This document shows positions 1-6,251 of a stretch of 6,251 nt of DNA, piece after piece. The notes under the pieces were generated by a model. It did no database searches. It had not been told where the DNA came from and was given only the letters and a program-made list of their open reading frames with translations. The translations under genes and the position numbers were made by a program. The stretch comes from an uncultured Acidimicrobiales bacterium (GTDB lineage: Bacteria; Actinomycetota; Acidimicrobiia; Acidimicrobiales; Aldehydirespiratoraceae), in NCBI GenBank assembly GCA_938091985.1, contig CALKOE010000263.1, forward strand, positions 1 to 6,251, in the 5' to 3' direction. How positions within the stretch are numbered: the first letter of the stretch is position 1; each line of letters begins with the position of its first letter.

Positions 1-1350
1 GTGCTCCGGCGATGCGAAACGGGTGCGGTTGAGATCGCGCGAAACACCGGATACCTCGGCCCTGCCAACGTCGTTCTCGGTCGCCGCCATCGAGTGCACG
101 TAGAGCAGGGGGATACCCGCCAGCGCGAGCGCAACCGAATGACCCGCAACGATCCGGGCAGCCACGACGCGATCGCTGAACGGCAACCCATCGTTCGCCT
201 CGCCGACTGCACACAACGATCGCCATGTCGCAGCGAGCTCGTACGGCTCAGTGCCGGTGGGGGTGGCAGCCTCGTTGACCACACCGCCGGACAACCGACA
301 GCGATCAGCCAACGCGGCGATCTGCGCAGGATCGAGCCAGCCGGCCGCCGGGCGCACGCCAACCCCATCGTGGCTGGCAAGGAAGTTCATCACCGTGGTT
401 CCGGCTCGCTGCTCGAGTTGGCTCGCCCACCGGGTCAGCGGTTCGGTGTCGCCCGTGTGCAGTGCGTGTAGCACGAGTGGCGCAAGGGTGAATTGATAGA
501 TCGCGTGCGCCTCGGGCCTCTCGACAGTGCCCAGATACGCCACGTTGTCGTGGTGGGGCACGTTGGTCTCGGTGATCAAAACGATGCCAGGGTCGATTTC
601 GTGCAGACAATCTCGCAGCAACGCGACAATTCGGTGGGTGTCGGGACGGTGTACCGAGCTCGTCTGCGGGTCCTTGCCGATGAAGGCCACCGCATCGAGC
701 CGGATCGCCGTTGCCCCGTTGGCGGCGTAGCGAATGATCGCTTCGCTGACCGCCAGGAGCACCTCCGGTGAACGGAAGTCGAGGTCGACCTGATCGGCGC
801 TGAAAGTCGTCCAGTAGTCAGCGGTCGAACCATCGGATCGGGTGAAGGTCGTGGTGGGCGGACCCGGCCTGGGTCGCACGACTGCGCTCATGTCGGTGCT
901 CGCCGGCACGACTCGAAAGAAGTCGGCCCGATCGAGATCACCGTCGAGATGAGCCCGAAACCACCGCCCCTTCGACGACACATGGTTGATGACGGCGTCG
1001 GCCATCACCCGCGACTCGGTGGAGAGGCGCTCGACGTCGTCCCAGGTCCCCACCGCCGGGTCGACCATCGCATGGTCCTCGACGCTGAACCCGCCGTCGC
1101 TCGACGAGGGGTGGAAGGGCAGGAGGTGGACGCCGTTGATCTCCGGAGACAGGAACCGCATCACCTCGGCGACCCCGGCCAGACCGGTTGGTCCGAACTG
1201 ATCCGGATATGCGATCAGCCATGCATCTCTCGATGACCACCGGGGCGAAGAGTCTGTTTGCGTCGCCGCAACCAACTCATCGAGGCGATCCGCGACGCCG
1301 TCACCGGCATCGCCGTAGAGCTCCCGAAGAAGCTCCCGGCGCAGGCTCAG
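1..1350 (-). CDS. GH13_18 sucrose-phosphorylase-type glycoside phosphorylase (3' end off the left edge)
   Basis: Seen: the minus frame is open from 1350 to base 1, giving 450 residues without a stop; the C-terminus is outside the window. Numbered from the proposed CTG start, GH13 signature regions appear in order: DAVINHVS (118-125), the loop VVRPRPGPP (near 158-166), AIRLDAVAF with nucleophile Asp219, LITETNVPH with acid/base Glu261, and ASHDGVGV with transition-state Asp328. A late SRDLNR motif also fits. Known: GH13 subfamily 18 enzymes are cytosolic retaining phosphorylases that split alpha-glucosides (sucrose, sucrose 6'-phosphate, glucosylglycerate) with phosphate to give glucose 1-phosphate. 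The RPRPG loop lies where bifidobacterial sucrose phosphorylase binds phosphate. Inference: the TETNVPH form of the acid/base region, plus an N-terminal extension with ELYGDAG, fits the sucrose-6-phosphate/glucosylglycerate phosphorylase branch better than classical sucrose phosphorylase, but the substrate is not settled. The gene overlaps the UPF0182 stop by 4 nt, suggesting translational coupling. The only in-frame ATG upstream (1450-1452) would add 34 Arg/His-rich residues and has no ribosome site. Confidence 0.93.
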   Translation of the reverse strand, partial: MSLRRELLRELYGDAGDGVADRLDELVAATQTDSSPRWSSRDAWLIAYPDQFGPTGLAGVAEVMRFLSPEINGVHLLPFHPSSSDGGFSVEDHAMVDPAVGTWDDVERLSTESRVMADAVINHVSSKGRWFRAHLDGDLDRADFFRVVPASTDMSAVVRPRPGPPTTTFTRSDGSTADYWTTFSADQVDLDFRSPEVLLAVSEAIIRYAANGATAIRLDAVAFIGKDPQTSSVHRPDTHRIVALLRDCLHEIDPGIVLITETNVPHHDNVAYLGTVERPEAHAIYQFTLAPLVLHALHTGDTEPLTRWASQLEQRAGTTVMNFLASHDGVGVRPAAGWLDPAQIAALADRCRLSGGVVNEAATPTGTEPYELAATWRSLCAVGEANDGLPFSDRVVAARIVAGHSVALALAGIPLLYVHSMAATENDVGRAEVSGVSRDLNRTRFASPEH

Positions 1351-4340
1351 CTGTCGACCTCGCCCGGATCCACCGGTTCGGGCGGCTCCGTGCCGGTGAG
1401 CGAACGACTGAAGTCGAGCAGCTCGTCGATGCGATCGAGCGCAGCGGCCCATGTCACGCGGTCGGGAGGATCTTCGGCCAACGCCTCATTCGACTCACGC
1501 CACAGCTCGTCGAGCTCGACGATCAGTTCTTCGAGGCTGTCGGGCAGTCCATCGTCGTCGACAACATCGTCGGTGTCGGTGGGCGGGGGCTCGACGGCCC
1601 CACCAGCCGGGTTGTCGAGAATCGAATCGAACTGCTGACCAGGGAAGAGATTCTCGAGCGCCGCTTCGAGGTTGGCACCGATGGCGAGCTGCTCTCCCTC
1701 GCCAACCGACACGATCACATTTTCGAGCGTCGGCACGCTGGTGCCCTCGGCGGCGACATAGAGCGAACGCACCCAAAGGATCGCGTTGTCGATCGGGAGC
1801 AACAAGACATCGCTGAACTCGACCGTGGACCCATTGGCGTTGAGCAGCGTGAGCCGCTGCGCGATCTCCTCGTTCTGGGCGATGCTCGTGGCGACGAGCA
1901 CCGGGCCGGGAGCCGACGCGCTGTTCATTTCGTAGCTGACCAGGCGCGAGAGTCCGTCGGCGGTGGTCTCGCCGACCATGAACGCCTCGAGCTCTTTACG
2001 ACCGTCGTCCTCCGCAAACGGGACGAAGGTGCGCATCGTCACGAAGGAGGGATCCTCCTCGCCAGGAAGCGTCAGCAGCGAGTAGTAGGGGTTGACTCGA
2101 CGCTCGCTGGATGTCTCCACGCCGAATTCGTCGGTGCTGGTTTCCTCGGTACCGCCCGCTCGAACGGTGCGACCCGGATCCTGGGCAACCGCCCACGCCT
2201 CGGTGCCGATGATGAGCGCCTCAGGATCCTCGACCTGATAGCGGGCATACATGTTGGTCTGCACTCGGAACAGATCCTGCGGGTAACGCAGGTGATCGCG
2301 AAGGGTGGCCGGCATCTCTTCGAAATCGGAGAAGAGCTCGGGGAATGCGTCTCGCCATGCCTCGATGATCGGGTCCTCGGTCGGCATGACGTAGAACGAG
2401 ACGGTGCCGTCGTAGGCGTCGACGACCGCTTTCACCGAGTTGCGGACGTAGTTGAAGGCCGAGCCGGAAAGGCCACCCTCGCTCAGGCGACCGTTCTCGC
2501 TGCTCTGGCTGTAGGGGAAGCGGTTCGACGTGGTGTAGCCGTCGATCACGTAGAGGATCCGACCGTCGACGATCACGGGGTACGCATCGGCATCGAAGTC
2601 GAGGAACGGCGCGAGCGCTTCGACTCGGTTGTGAACGTCGCGGTTGTAGATGATGCGGGTGTCGCCGTCGACGAAGTTCGAGATCAGCGGATCGATCTGA
2701 CGGAAGCGCAACGCAAACGCCGCCTTGCGCAGGAAGGAGCCCATGTCGACGCCGCCGGCGCCGTCGTAGAGGAACGGCACATCGGCGCCGGTTTCGCTGT
2801 CGACGTAGTCGATCTCGCTCACCGTGGTGTCGACGAGGGCGTAACCGCCGAGATCCTCACCGTGGTACAGCTGCGGTCGCTCGACGGCGGAGTCGAGCGA
2901 CTCGTCGACCGATGTCGGGAGGCCGGACACCACGAAGTCGGGGCTACCCGCACTGGTGGGAGTATTGGCCGTGGCCATCGCCAGGCCGTAGCCATGGGTC
3001 AGACGCACGTGCTCGCGCTCCCAGCTGAGCGCTTCGTCGAGCTGCAGCTCACGGGCACCGACCACGACCTGACGGAGTTCGCCGTCGATGACGTAGCGAT
3101 CGGTGTCGAGCGCAGTGCCGGCCGACGTGCTCGGGTCGGTGTCGACACCGACGAAGCGGTAGAAGTCGCGCTCGGTCTGCTCACGTTCGAACGTGGGGTG
3201 CACCGCCACCGGGTCGAGCAGTCGGGCGTTGGCCACGGTCTCGGCGTTGCTGCGGATCTGATCAGCCGTGAGCTCATCGGTGTAGTCGAACTCTCGACGC
3301 TCGACGTCGCTGTCGTCGAGGCCGAAGGCGAATTGGGTTGCCTCGATGTTGCGGGCCACGAACTCCGCTTCGCGGGTTGTCTCGTTCGGCTCGACCTGGA
3401 ACCGCTGCACGAACGCCGGATAGATGCCGCCGACGACGATGGCGGTGAAAGCCCACAGGCCGACGGCCAGCACCGGCATGGTCCAACCCCGCAGCCGAAG
3501 ATTGATGACCAACAGCACTACGGCCGAGAGGGAGATCGCGATCAGTAGGTAGATGGCCGGGAGCTGCGCATTGACATCGGTGTAGAGCGCACCGTCGACG
3601 GCGCCGCGGTCGGACACGGTCAACTCGTAGCGATCGAGCCAGTAGTCGGCGGCCTTGATCAGTGCGAGCACCGCGAGAATCGCGGAGAGGTGGACCTTGA
3701 CGGTGGGCGTGGCTCGGCTACCGGAAACCGCGGTGATCCTGATCGAGCCGTTCAGATAGTGGCTGATCGCGGTGAGGATGAAGATCATCACGAAGCTGCC
3801 GAACGCCCAGCTGACCACAAAGCTCAGGAAGGGCAGCTGGAAGACGTAGAAGCCGACGTCGACGTTGAACTGTGGATCCTTGATCCCGAAGTCCTGGCGG
3901 TTCGTGAAGAGCAGCCACTCTTCCCACTGACCGGAGACACTCGCAGCCGCGACCAGCGCGAAGAGCGCCGAGACACCAGTGCGCAGCAGGCCCTTTCGGC
4001 CCGCGATCACATCGTGGTAGCGCGAGAGGAGCTCTTCTTCGGGTCCGGCCGGGCGAAACGTCGGCGCCGCCCGATCCGAGAGGAAGAGGTTGAGCCACAT
4101 GAAGACGAAGAACAGGCCACCGAAGATGAGGGTCAGCGCAACCTTGGCCCCCAGAACCCGACGCCACACGGCAGCCAGGTCGAGGGCGTCGAACCACAGG
4201 TAGTCGGTGTAGAAGCCGGCGATCCCTGACAACGAAGCCAGCAGGAACACCATGGCAACGACCGCAACGATTGCGACCGCACGGCCGCGACCGCCAATAC
4301 GACCGTTCTCGCGACGGGGAAGATCATCAGCAGCGCGCAT
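1347..4340 (-). CDS. UPF0182 family (COG1615) polytopic membrane protein
   Basis: This is a complete 997-residue protein of the UPF0182 family, widespread in actinobacteria and cyanobacteria; its molecular function is not established as far as I know. Seen: a short basic cytoplasmic N-terminus, then about seven hydrophobic helices near residues 20-43, 64-88, 118-137, 165-192, 216-232, 260-282 and 284-308. A roughly 600-residue soluble, presumably extracytoplasmic, region follows. Family motifs include DPQFNVDVGFYVFQLPF (155-171), IYPAFVQRF (306-314), a THGYG segment, NYVRNSVKAVVDAYDGTV (630-647), and HLRYPQDLF a little further on. The last 80 residues (918-997) are a Pro/Asp/Glu-rich linker followed by a short helical segment, as is common in the family. 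Length is normal and the frame is intact. The ATG at 4340 is the only canonical start after an in-frame TGA 27 nt upstream; its ribosome site is weak (GGTAG, 10-nt spacer). It lies 50 nt after the coiled-coil gene and runs into the phosphorylase gene, so co-transcription is likely. Confidence 0.95.
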   Translation of the reverse strand: MRAADDLPRRENGRIGGRGRAVAIVAVVAMVFLLASLSGIAGFYTDYLWFDALDLAAVWRRVLGAKVALTLIFGGLFFVFMWLNLFLSDRAAPTFRPAGPEEELLSRYHDVIAGRKGLLRTGVSALFALVAAASVSGQWEEWLLFTNRQDFGIKDPQFNVDVGFYVFQLPFLSFVVSWAFGSFVMIFILTAISHYLNGSIRITAVSGSRATPTVKVHLSAILAVLALIKAADYWLDRYELTVSDRGAVDGALYTDVNAQLPAIYLLIAISLSAVVLLVINLRLRGWTMPVLAVGLWAFTAIVVGGIYPAFVQRFQVEPNETTREAEFVARNIEATQFAFGLDDSDVERREFDYTDELTADQIRSNAETVANARLLDPVAVHPTFEREQTERDFYRFVGVDTDPSTSAGTALDTDRYVIDGELRQVVVGARELQLDEALSWEREHVRLTHGYGLAMATANTPTSAGSPDFVVSGLPTSVDESLDSAVERPQLYHGEDLGGYALVDTTVSEIDYVDSETGADVPFLYDGAGGVDMGSFLRKAAFALRFRQIDPLISNFVDGDTRIIYNRDVHNRVEALAPFLDFDADAYPVIVDGRILYVIDGYTTSNRFPYSQSSENGRLSEGGLSGSAFNYVRNSVKAVVDAYDGTVSFYVMPTEDPIIEAWRDAFPELFSDFEEMPATLRDHLRYPQDLFRVQTNMYARYQVEDPEALIIGTEAWAVAQDPGRTVRAGGTEETSTDEFGVETSSERRVNPYYSLLTLPGEEDPSFVTMRTFVPFAEDDGRKELEAFMVGETTADGLSRLVSYEMNSASAPGPVLVATSIAQNEEIAQRLTLLNANGSTVEFSDVLLLPIDNAILWVRSLYVAAEGTSVPTLENVIVSVGEGEQLAIGANLEAALENLFPGQQFDSILDNPAGGAVEPPPTDTDDVVDDDGLPDSLEELIVELDELWRESNEALAEDPPDRVTWAAALDRIDELLDFSRSLTGTEPPEPVDPGEVDS
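1358..1361 (-). promoter_or_regulatory. ribosome binding site supporting the CTG start of the phosphorylase gene
   Basis: On the minus strand GAGG lies 7 nt before CTG (1350-1348), a good Shine-Dalgarno spacing, inside the last codons of the UPF0182 gene. The CTG overlaps the UPF0182 stop TGA as CTGA, the same geometry as the common ATGA/GTGA overlaps. This decides the start, because no ATG, GTG or TTG occurs nearby in frame before conserved sequence begins. A second CTG at 1344-1342 is possible but has poorer spacing. Confidence 0.5.
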
Positions 4341-4390
4341 CGACAGCAGACTACCGGCCGCTCACCAACTGTCGGAGTCGAGCCGCCGAT
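4341..4390 (-). other. 50-nt intergenic spacer within the operon
   Basis: This is the only non-coding stretch of the window. On the minus strand it holds a weak ribosome site GGTAG (4355-4351) 10 nt before the UPF0182 ATG. It also holds a 6-bp inverted repeat, CGACAG (4341-4346) with CTGTCG (4369-4374), separated by 22 nt. The repeat has no following T-run and is too short to call a terminator. No promoter elements are evident, which is consistent with read-through from the upstream gene. Confidence 0.5.
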
Positions 4391-6247
4391 TCAGTTGTCG
4401 GCTGCCACGAGCCAGCAGGTGCAGGCAGGGTGTGCGGGCGGGTGTGAGTCGCCCGTCGGGAACTCCCCACCGGCACTGATATCGCCCGCCAGAGCGTTGT
4501 CGGCACAGTCGGGACCACACGGCCCGCTGGGCTCGACGGTCCACGCCACGTTGCCCTTGAGCGTTGCGATCGCAACCAAGCCGTCGACGGCAACCGCGGC
4601 AGCCGCTGCGGCCTCGTCGATGCGGCGGCTTCGCGATTCGCGATAGAGCGCTCGGACCGTGTCGGAGAGTTCGTCGGCATCGTCGACTCGCTCGGCGACC
4701 TCCGCGAGACGGCTCCGAACTGGTTCGAGGGCGATGGCCTCGATCTGTGCGTAAGCCGCGGAAAGCCCAAGACGCTTCGACCCGCCGAGTTCAGCGGCGA
4801 GGTCTTTGAGCGCCGACGCCGAAGCCTTCTCGTAGGTCGAGCGGTGCGCTTCAGGGTCGTCCGTCACGAAGCTGAGCGCCTGGGCCCCACTGCGGCGAAC
4901 GCCGTCGAGGAGGGTCCCCTGCTCTTCCACCAATACCTTCTTCATCGCCTTGGCGGCAGCAGCCGCAGCCTTCGTGCGCGCCGCGGATCGAGCGGCGTCC
5001 ATAGCGTCGGGCTCGGGCTCTGGTTCGGGTTCCGGCTCTGGTTCCGGCTCTGGTTCGGGCTCGGGTTCCGGGTCGGGCTCGGGCTCCTCCTGAGCGGACC
5101 GCAGCTTCGCAAAGACGTCAGCTGCTTCCGGCTCCGGCTCAACCTCCTCCGGCACTTCCTCGACCTCTTCGGCTTCTTCCGTTTCGGCTTCTTCCGTTTC
5201 GGCTTCTTCGGCCTCGACGTCTTCCGCTTCGGGCTCGGCCTCGGCCTCTTCCTCTTCGGCCGTCACCTCTTCGGCTTCTGCCTCGACGTCGTACAGCGCG
5301 ACCTCTTCGGAGGCACTGTCTTCGGAAGCACTGTCTTCGGAAGCACTGTCGTCGGATTCATCGGATTCAGACGAGGCAGCGTCGCCGTCGTCCGTGGACT
5401 CAGACTCGGTCTCAGACTCCGATTCCTCCAACACGTCGAGGTGGGGCAGGGCCTCCATCTCGGCTGTGGTGAACGTGTCGTCGACCGGTCCGGGGTCGAC
5501 GATGTCGTCGACCAGCGGATGGCCCACCAGTCGCGCTGCTTCGATCTCGCCCTCGAGCTCATCGGGGGAGGGGGTCTGTTCGGAGGTGACCCGAAGACCA
5601 GCCCGCTCAGCGGCGGCACGGGCCTCCGGCACGGAGTTCACAAGATCACCGACCGAGACATCGAGGCTTTCCTGCGCGATCGTGAGTGACTCGAGGAGAC
5701 GGTCGCGACCCGCTCGGAGTTGCTCGACCTGGGCGCGCCCGGTCTGACGCTTTCGGGCGAGATCGCGGAGCATTCGTTCGCGTACTGTCTGGGCCTCAGC
5801 CACCATGTCGCGACCGCGGACCCGGCCGTCTTCGACCAGTGCCTCTGCCTCGCGCGTCGCAGCCTCGATCGTTTGTTCGCGAGCCGCTGCCGCCTCGTCG
5901 CGGGTCAGCTCAGCCGCGGCGATTGCCTCGTCACGCACCGCTTCGGCCTCGCGCTCGGCTCGTTCAGCGCGCTCACGCGCCGCGAGGTGGGCAGCTTCGA
6001 GCACCTGGGTCGCTTCGGAGCCGAGCGCCTCAGCCACCCGGTGTGCCTCGAGATGCTCAGGCGAAATGCCATCGAACTCGGCCAACCGACCGGTGAGCTC
6101 GTCGCGGGCAAGGCGGAGTCGGCGGATCTCTTGCGCCGCTCGTTGCAGCTCGCTGCGGACCGCGGTGGGGTCGAATCCGCGCCGGACAAGATCGAAAGAG
6201 GCCGACTCGAGACGCGATGGGTCGAGGTCATCTGCGGGCGAATTCAC
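4391..6247 (-). CDS. DivIVA-like coiled-coil protein with acidic repeat linker and phage-Mu-F-like C-terminal motif
   Basis: A 618-residue mosaic protein without signal peptide or membrane helices. Seen: residues 15-58 contain SFDLVRRGFDPTAVRSEL followed by a helix, resembling the RGY/F-D...V start of DivIVA/Wag31 proteins. Residues 70-200 are a heptad-rich Ala/Glu/Arg coiled coil ending in a basic stretch (DLARKRQTG, LRAGRDRLLESL). Residues 271-413 are extremely acidic low complexity (SEDSA repeats, ETEEA repeats, then Glu-Pro repeats), interrupted by one short hydrophobic island, DVFAKLRSAQ (377-386). Residues 414-560 are helical and alanine-rich. Residues 566-613 carry a conserved-looking Trp/Cys/His motif. 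Known: DivIVA proteins bind curved membrane and organise poles or septa. The C-terminal motif recalls phage Mu gpF-like head-morphogenesis domains. Inference: a cytoplasmic scaffold or adaptor of the cell envelope; the actual role is unknown. The start is GTG (6247-6245), chosen because the DivIVA-like segment follows closely, but only 4 bases upstream are visible, so its ribosome site cannot be judged and an earlier start is possible. Confidence 0.88.
   Translation of the reverse strand: MNSPADDLDPSRLESASFDLVRRGFDPTAVRSELQRAAQEIRRLRLARDELTGRLAEFDGISPEHLEAHRVAEALGSEATQVLEAAHLAARERAERAEREAEAVRDEAIAAAELTRDEAAAAREQTIEAATREAEALVEDGRVRGRDMVAEAQTVRERMLRDLARKRQTGRAQVEQLRAGRDRLLESLTIAQESLDVSVGDLVNSVPEARAAAERAGLRVTSEQTPSPDELEGEIEAARLVGHPLVDDIVDPGPVDDTFTTAEMEALPHLDVLEESESETESESTDDGDAASSESDESDDSASEDSASEDSASEEVALYDVEAEAEEVTAEEEEAEAEPEAEDVEAEEAETEEAETEEAEEVEEVPEEVEPEPEAADVFAKLRSAQEEPEPDPEPEPEPEPEPEPEPEPEPEPDAMDAARSAARTKAAAAAAKAMKKVLVEEQGTLLDGVRRSGAQALSFVTDDPEAHRSTYEKASASALKDLAAELGGSKRLGLSAAYAQIEAIALEPVRSRLAEVAERVDDADELSDTVRALYRESRSRRIDEAAAAAAVAVDGLVAIATLKGNVAWTVEPSGPCGPDCADNALAGDISAGGEFPTGDSHPPAHPACTCWLVAADN
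4412..4552 (-). other. C-terminal Trp/Cys/His motif resembling phage Mu gpF-like domains
   Basis: Residues 566-612 of the coiled-coil protein carry W569, then PCGPDCADN with C577 and C581, a Gly-rich segment with EFPTG (595-599), and PPAHPACTC with H606, C609 and C611. The order W, C-x3-C-x-D-N, G-x-x-F, PPxHPxCxC is the pattern I know from the C-terminal end of phage Mu gpF/SPP1 gp7-like minor head proteins, where the usual end is PPxHPNCRC. The four Cys and one His are the only Cys residues of the 618-residue protein, so a metal-binding or disulfide knuckle is plausible. The metal and the homology are inference. Confidence 0.6.
5009..5086 (-). repeat. Glu-Pro dipeptide-coding repeat (13 units)
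   Basis: A 6-bp-period repeat encodes Pro-Glu (one Pro-Asp) thirteen times, residues 388-413 of the coiled-coil protein. The codons vary (CCC, CCG and CCA for Pro; GAG and GAA for Glu), so the protein pattern is better kept than the DNA pattern. Such runs form stiff, extended, strongly acidic spacers. Unit number is likely to vary between strains. Confidence 0.9.
5171..5209 (-). repeat. 15-bp tandem repeat coding for an ETEEA-type unit
   Basis: Two identical 15-bp copies (plus strand GGCTTCTTCCGTTTC at 5171-5185 and 5186-5200) are followed by a 9-bp partial third copy. They encode Glu/Thr/Ala repeats around residues 347-360 in the acidic linker. The unit length keeps the reading frame. Confidence 0.8.
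5304..5348 (-). repeat. three 15-bp tandem repeats coding for SASED-type units
   Basis: Copies at 5304-5318, 5319-5333 and 5334-5348 read TCTTCGGARGCACTG on the plus strand. The last two are identical and the first differs at one base. They encode residues 301-315 (Ser-Ala-Ser-Glu-Asp type) of the acidic linker. Near identity at DNA level suggests recent duplication by slippage; multiples of three codons preserve the frame. Confidence 0.88.
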
Positions 6248-6251
6248 GATC

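Noticed and set aside
1..471. A 156-codon plus-strand frame at the left edge
   Set aside because: It is the antisense of the phosphorylase region that encodes the catalytic Asp328 and the SRDLNR motif; no recognisable domain.
938..1240. A 100-codon minus-strand frame starting at 1240
   Set aside because: It is an out-of-phase reading within the phosphorylase gene, Arg/Pro-rich, without family similarity; the in-phase frame carries all GH13 motifs.
1188..3548. A 786-codon open frame on the plus strand
   Set aside because: It lies wholly antisense to the UPF0182 and phosphorylase genes, and its product is rich in Arg, Val, Asp and His without family motifs. Long antisense frames are expected opposite GC-rich genes that avoid the reverse complements of stops.
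3690..4229. A 179-codon plus-strand frame rich in Glu, Asp and Arg
   Set aside because: Antisense shadow of the UPF0182 membrane-helix region; the charged composition mirrors the hydrophobic codons on the other strand.
4341..4374. Inverted repeat CGACAG...CTGTCG before the UPF0182 start, considered as terminator or operator
   Set aside because: Arms are only 6 bp with a 22-nt spacer and no T-run; such a match is easily due to chance in GC-rich DNA.
5009..5348. The short tandem repeats considered as a CRISPR array or mobile-element remnant
   Set aside because: Units are 6 or 15 bp, contiguous, in frame and without spacers; they simply encode a low-complexity protein linker.
4844..5689. A 281-codon plus-strand frame coding a Phe/Gly/Leu-rich, membrane-like protein
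   Set aside because: Its hydrophobic repeats are the antisense reading of the Glu-rich and Glu-Pro codons of the minus-strand linker, so the apparent membrane character is an artefact.

Overview
The window is high-GC DNA whose coding potential lies entirely on the minus strand. It holds three tightly packed genes, read right to left, that look like one operon. The actinobacterial UPF0182 membrane protein, the DivIVA-like coiled-coil protein and the GC-rich codon use all point to an actinobacterium. A marine or soil Acidimicrobiia-type lineage is my guess from overall protein style; it is not demonstrated by the sequence.

Layout in order of transcription: (1) 6247→4391, a 618-residue mosaic protein. 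It has an N-terminal DivIVA-like segment and long coiled coil, a very acidic low-complexity linker (Ser/Asp/Glu, then Glu-Pro repeats), and a C-terminal helical domain. That domain ends in a Cys/His motif resembling the end of phage Mu gpF-like head-morphogenesis domains. (2) After a 50-nt gap, 4340→1347, a complete 997-residue UPF0182 (COG1615) polytopic membrane protein with about seven N-terminal membrane helices and a large extracytoplasmic region. (3) Overlapping that stop codon, 1350→1, a GH13 subfamily 18 (sucrose-phosphorylase-type) glycoside phosphorylase whose 3' end lies beyond the left edge. Its reading frame is fully open with all catalytic residues. It has no ATG/GTG/TTG start at a sensible position and most likely starts at CTG in a CTGA stop/start overlap.

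There is no intergenic stretch over 50 nt, and I see no RNA genes, mobile elements, CRISPR arrays or clear terminators. Long plus-strand open frames exist (up to 786 codons) but are antisense shadows of the real genes. How the three products cooperate is unknown. The first two suggest a cell-envelope or polarity setting and the third is sugar metabolism, so co-transcription may be the only link. The most interesting items are the DivIVA-like/phage-head-like fusion and the probable CTG start of the phosphorylase.
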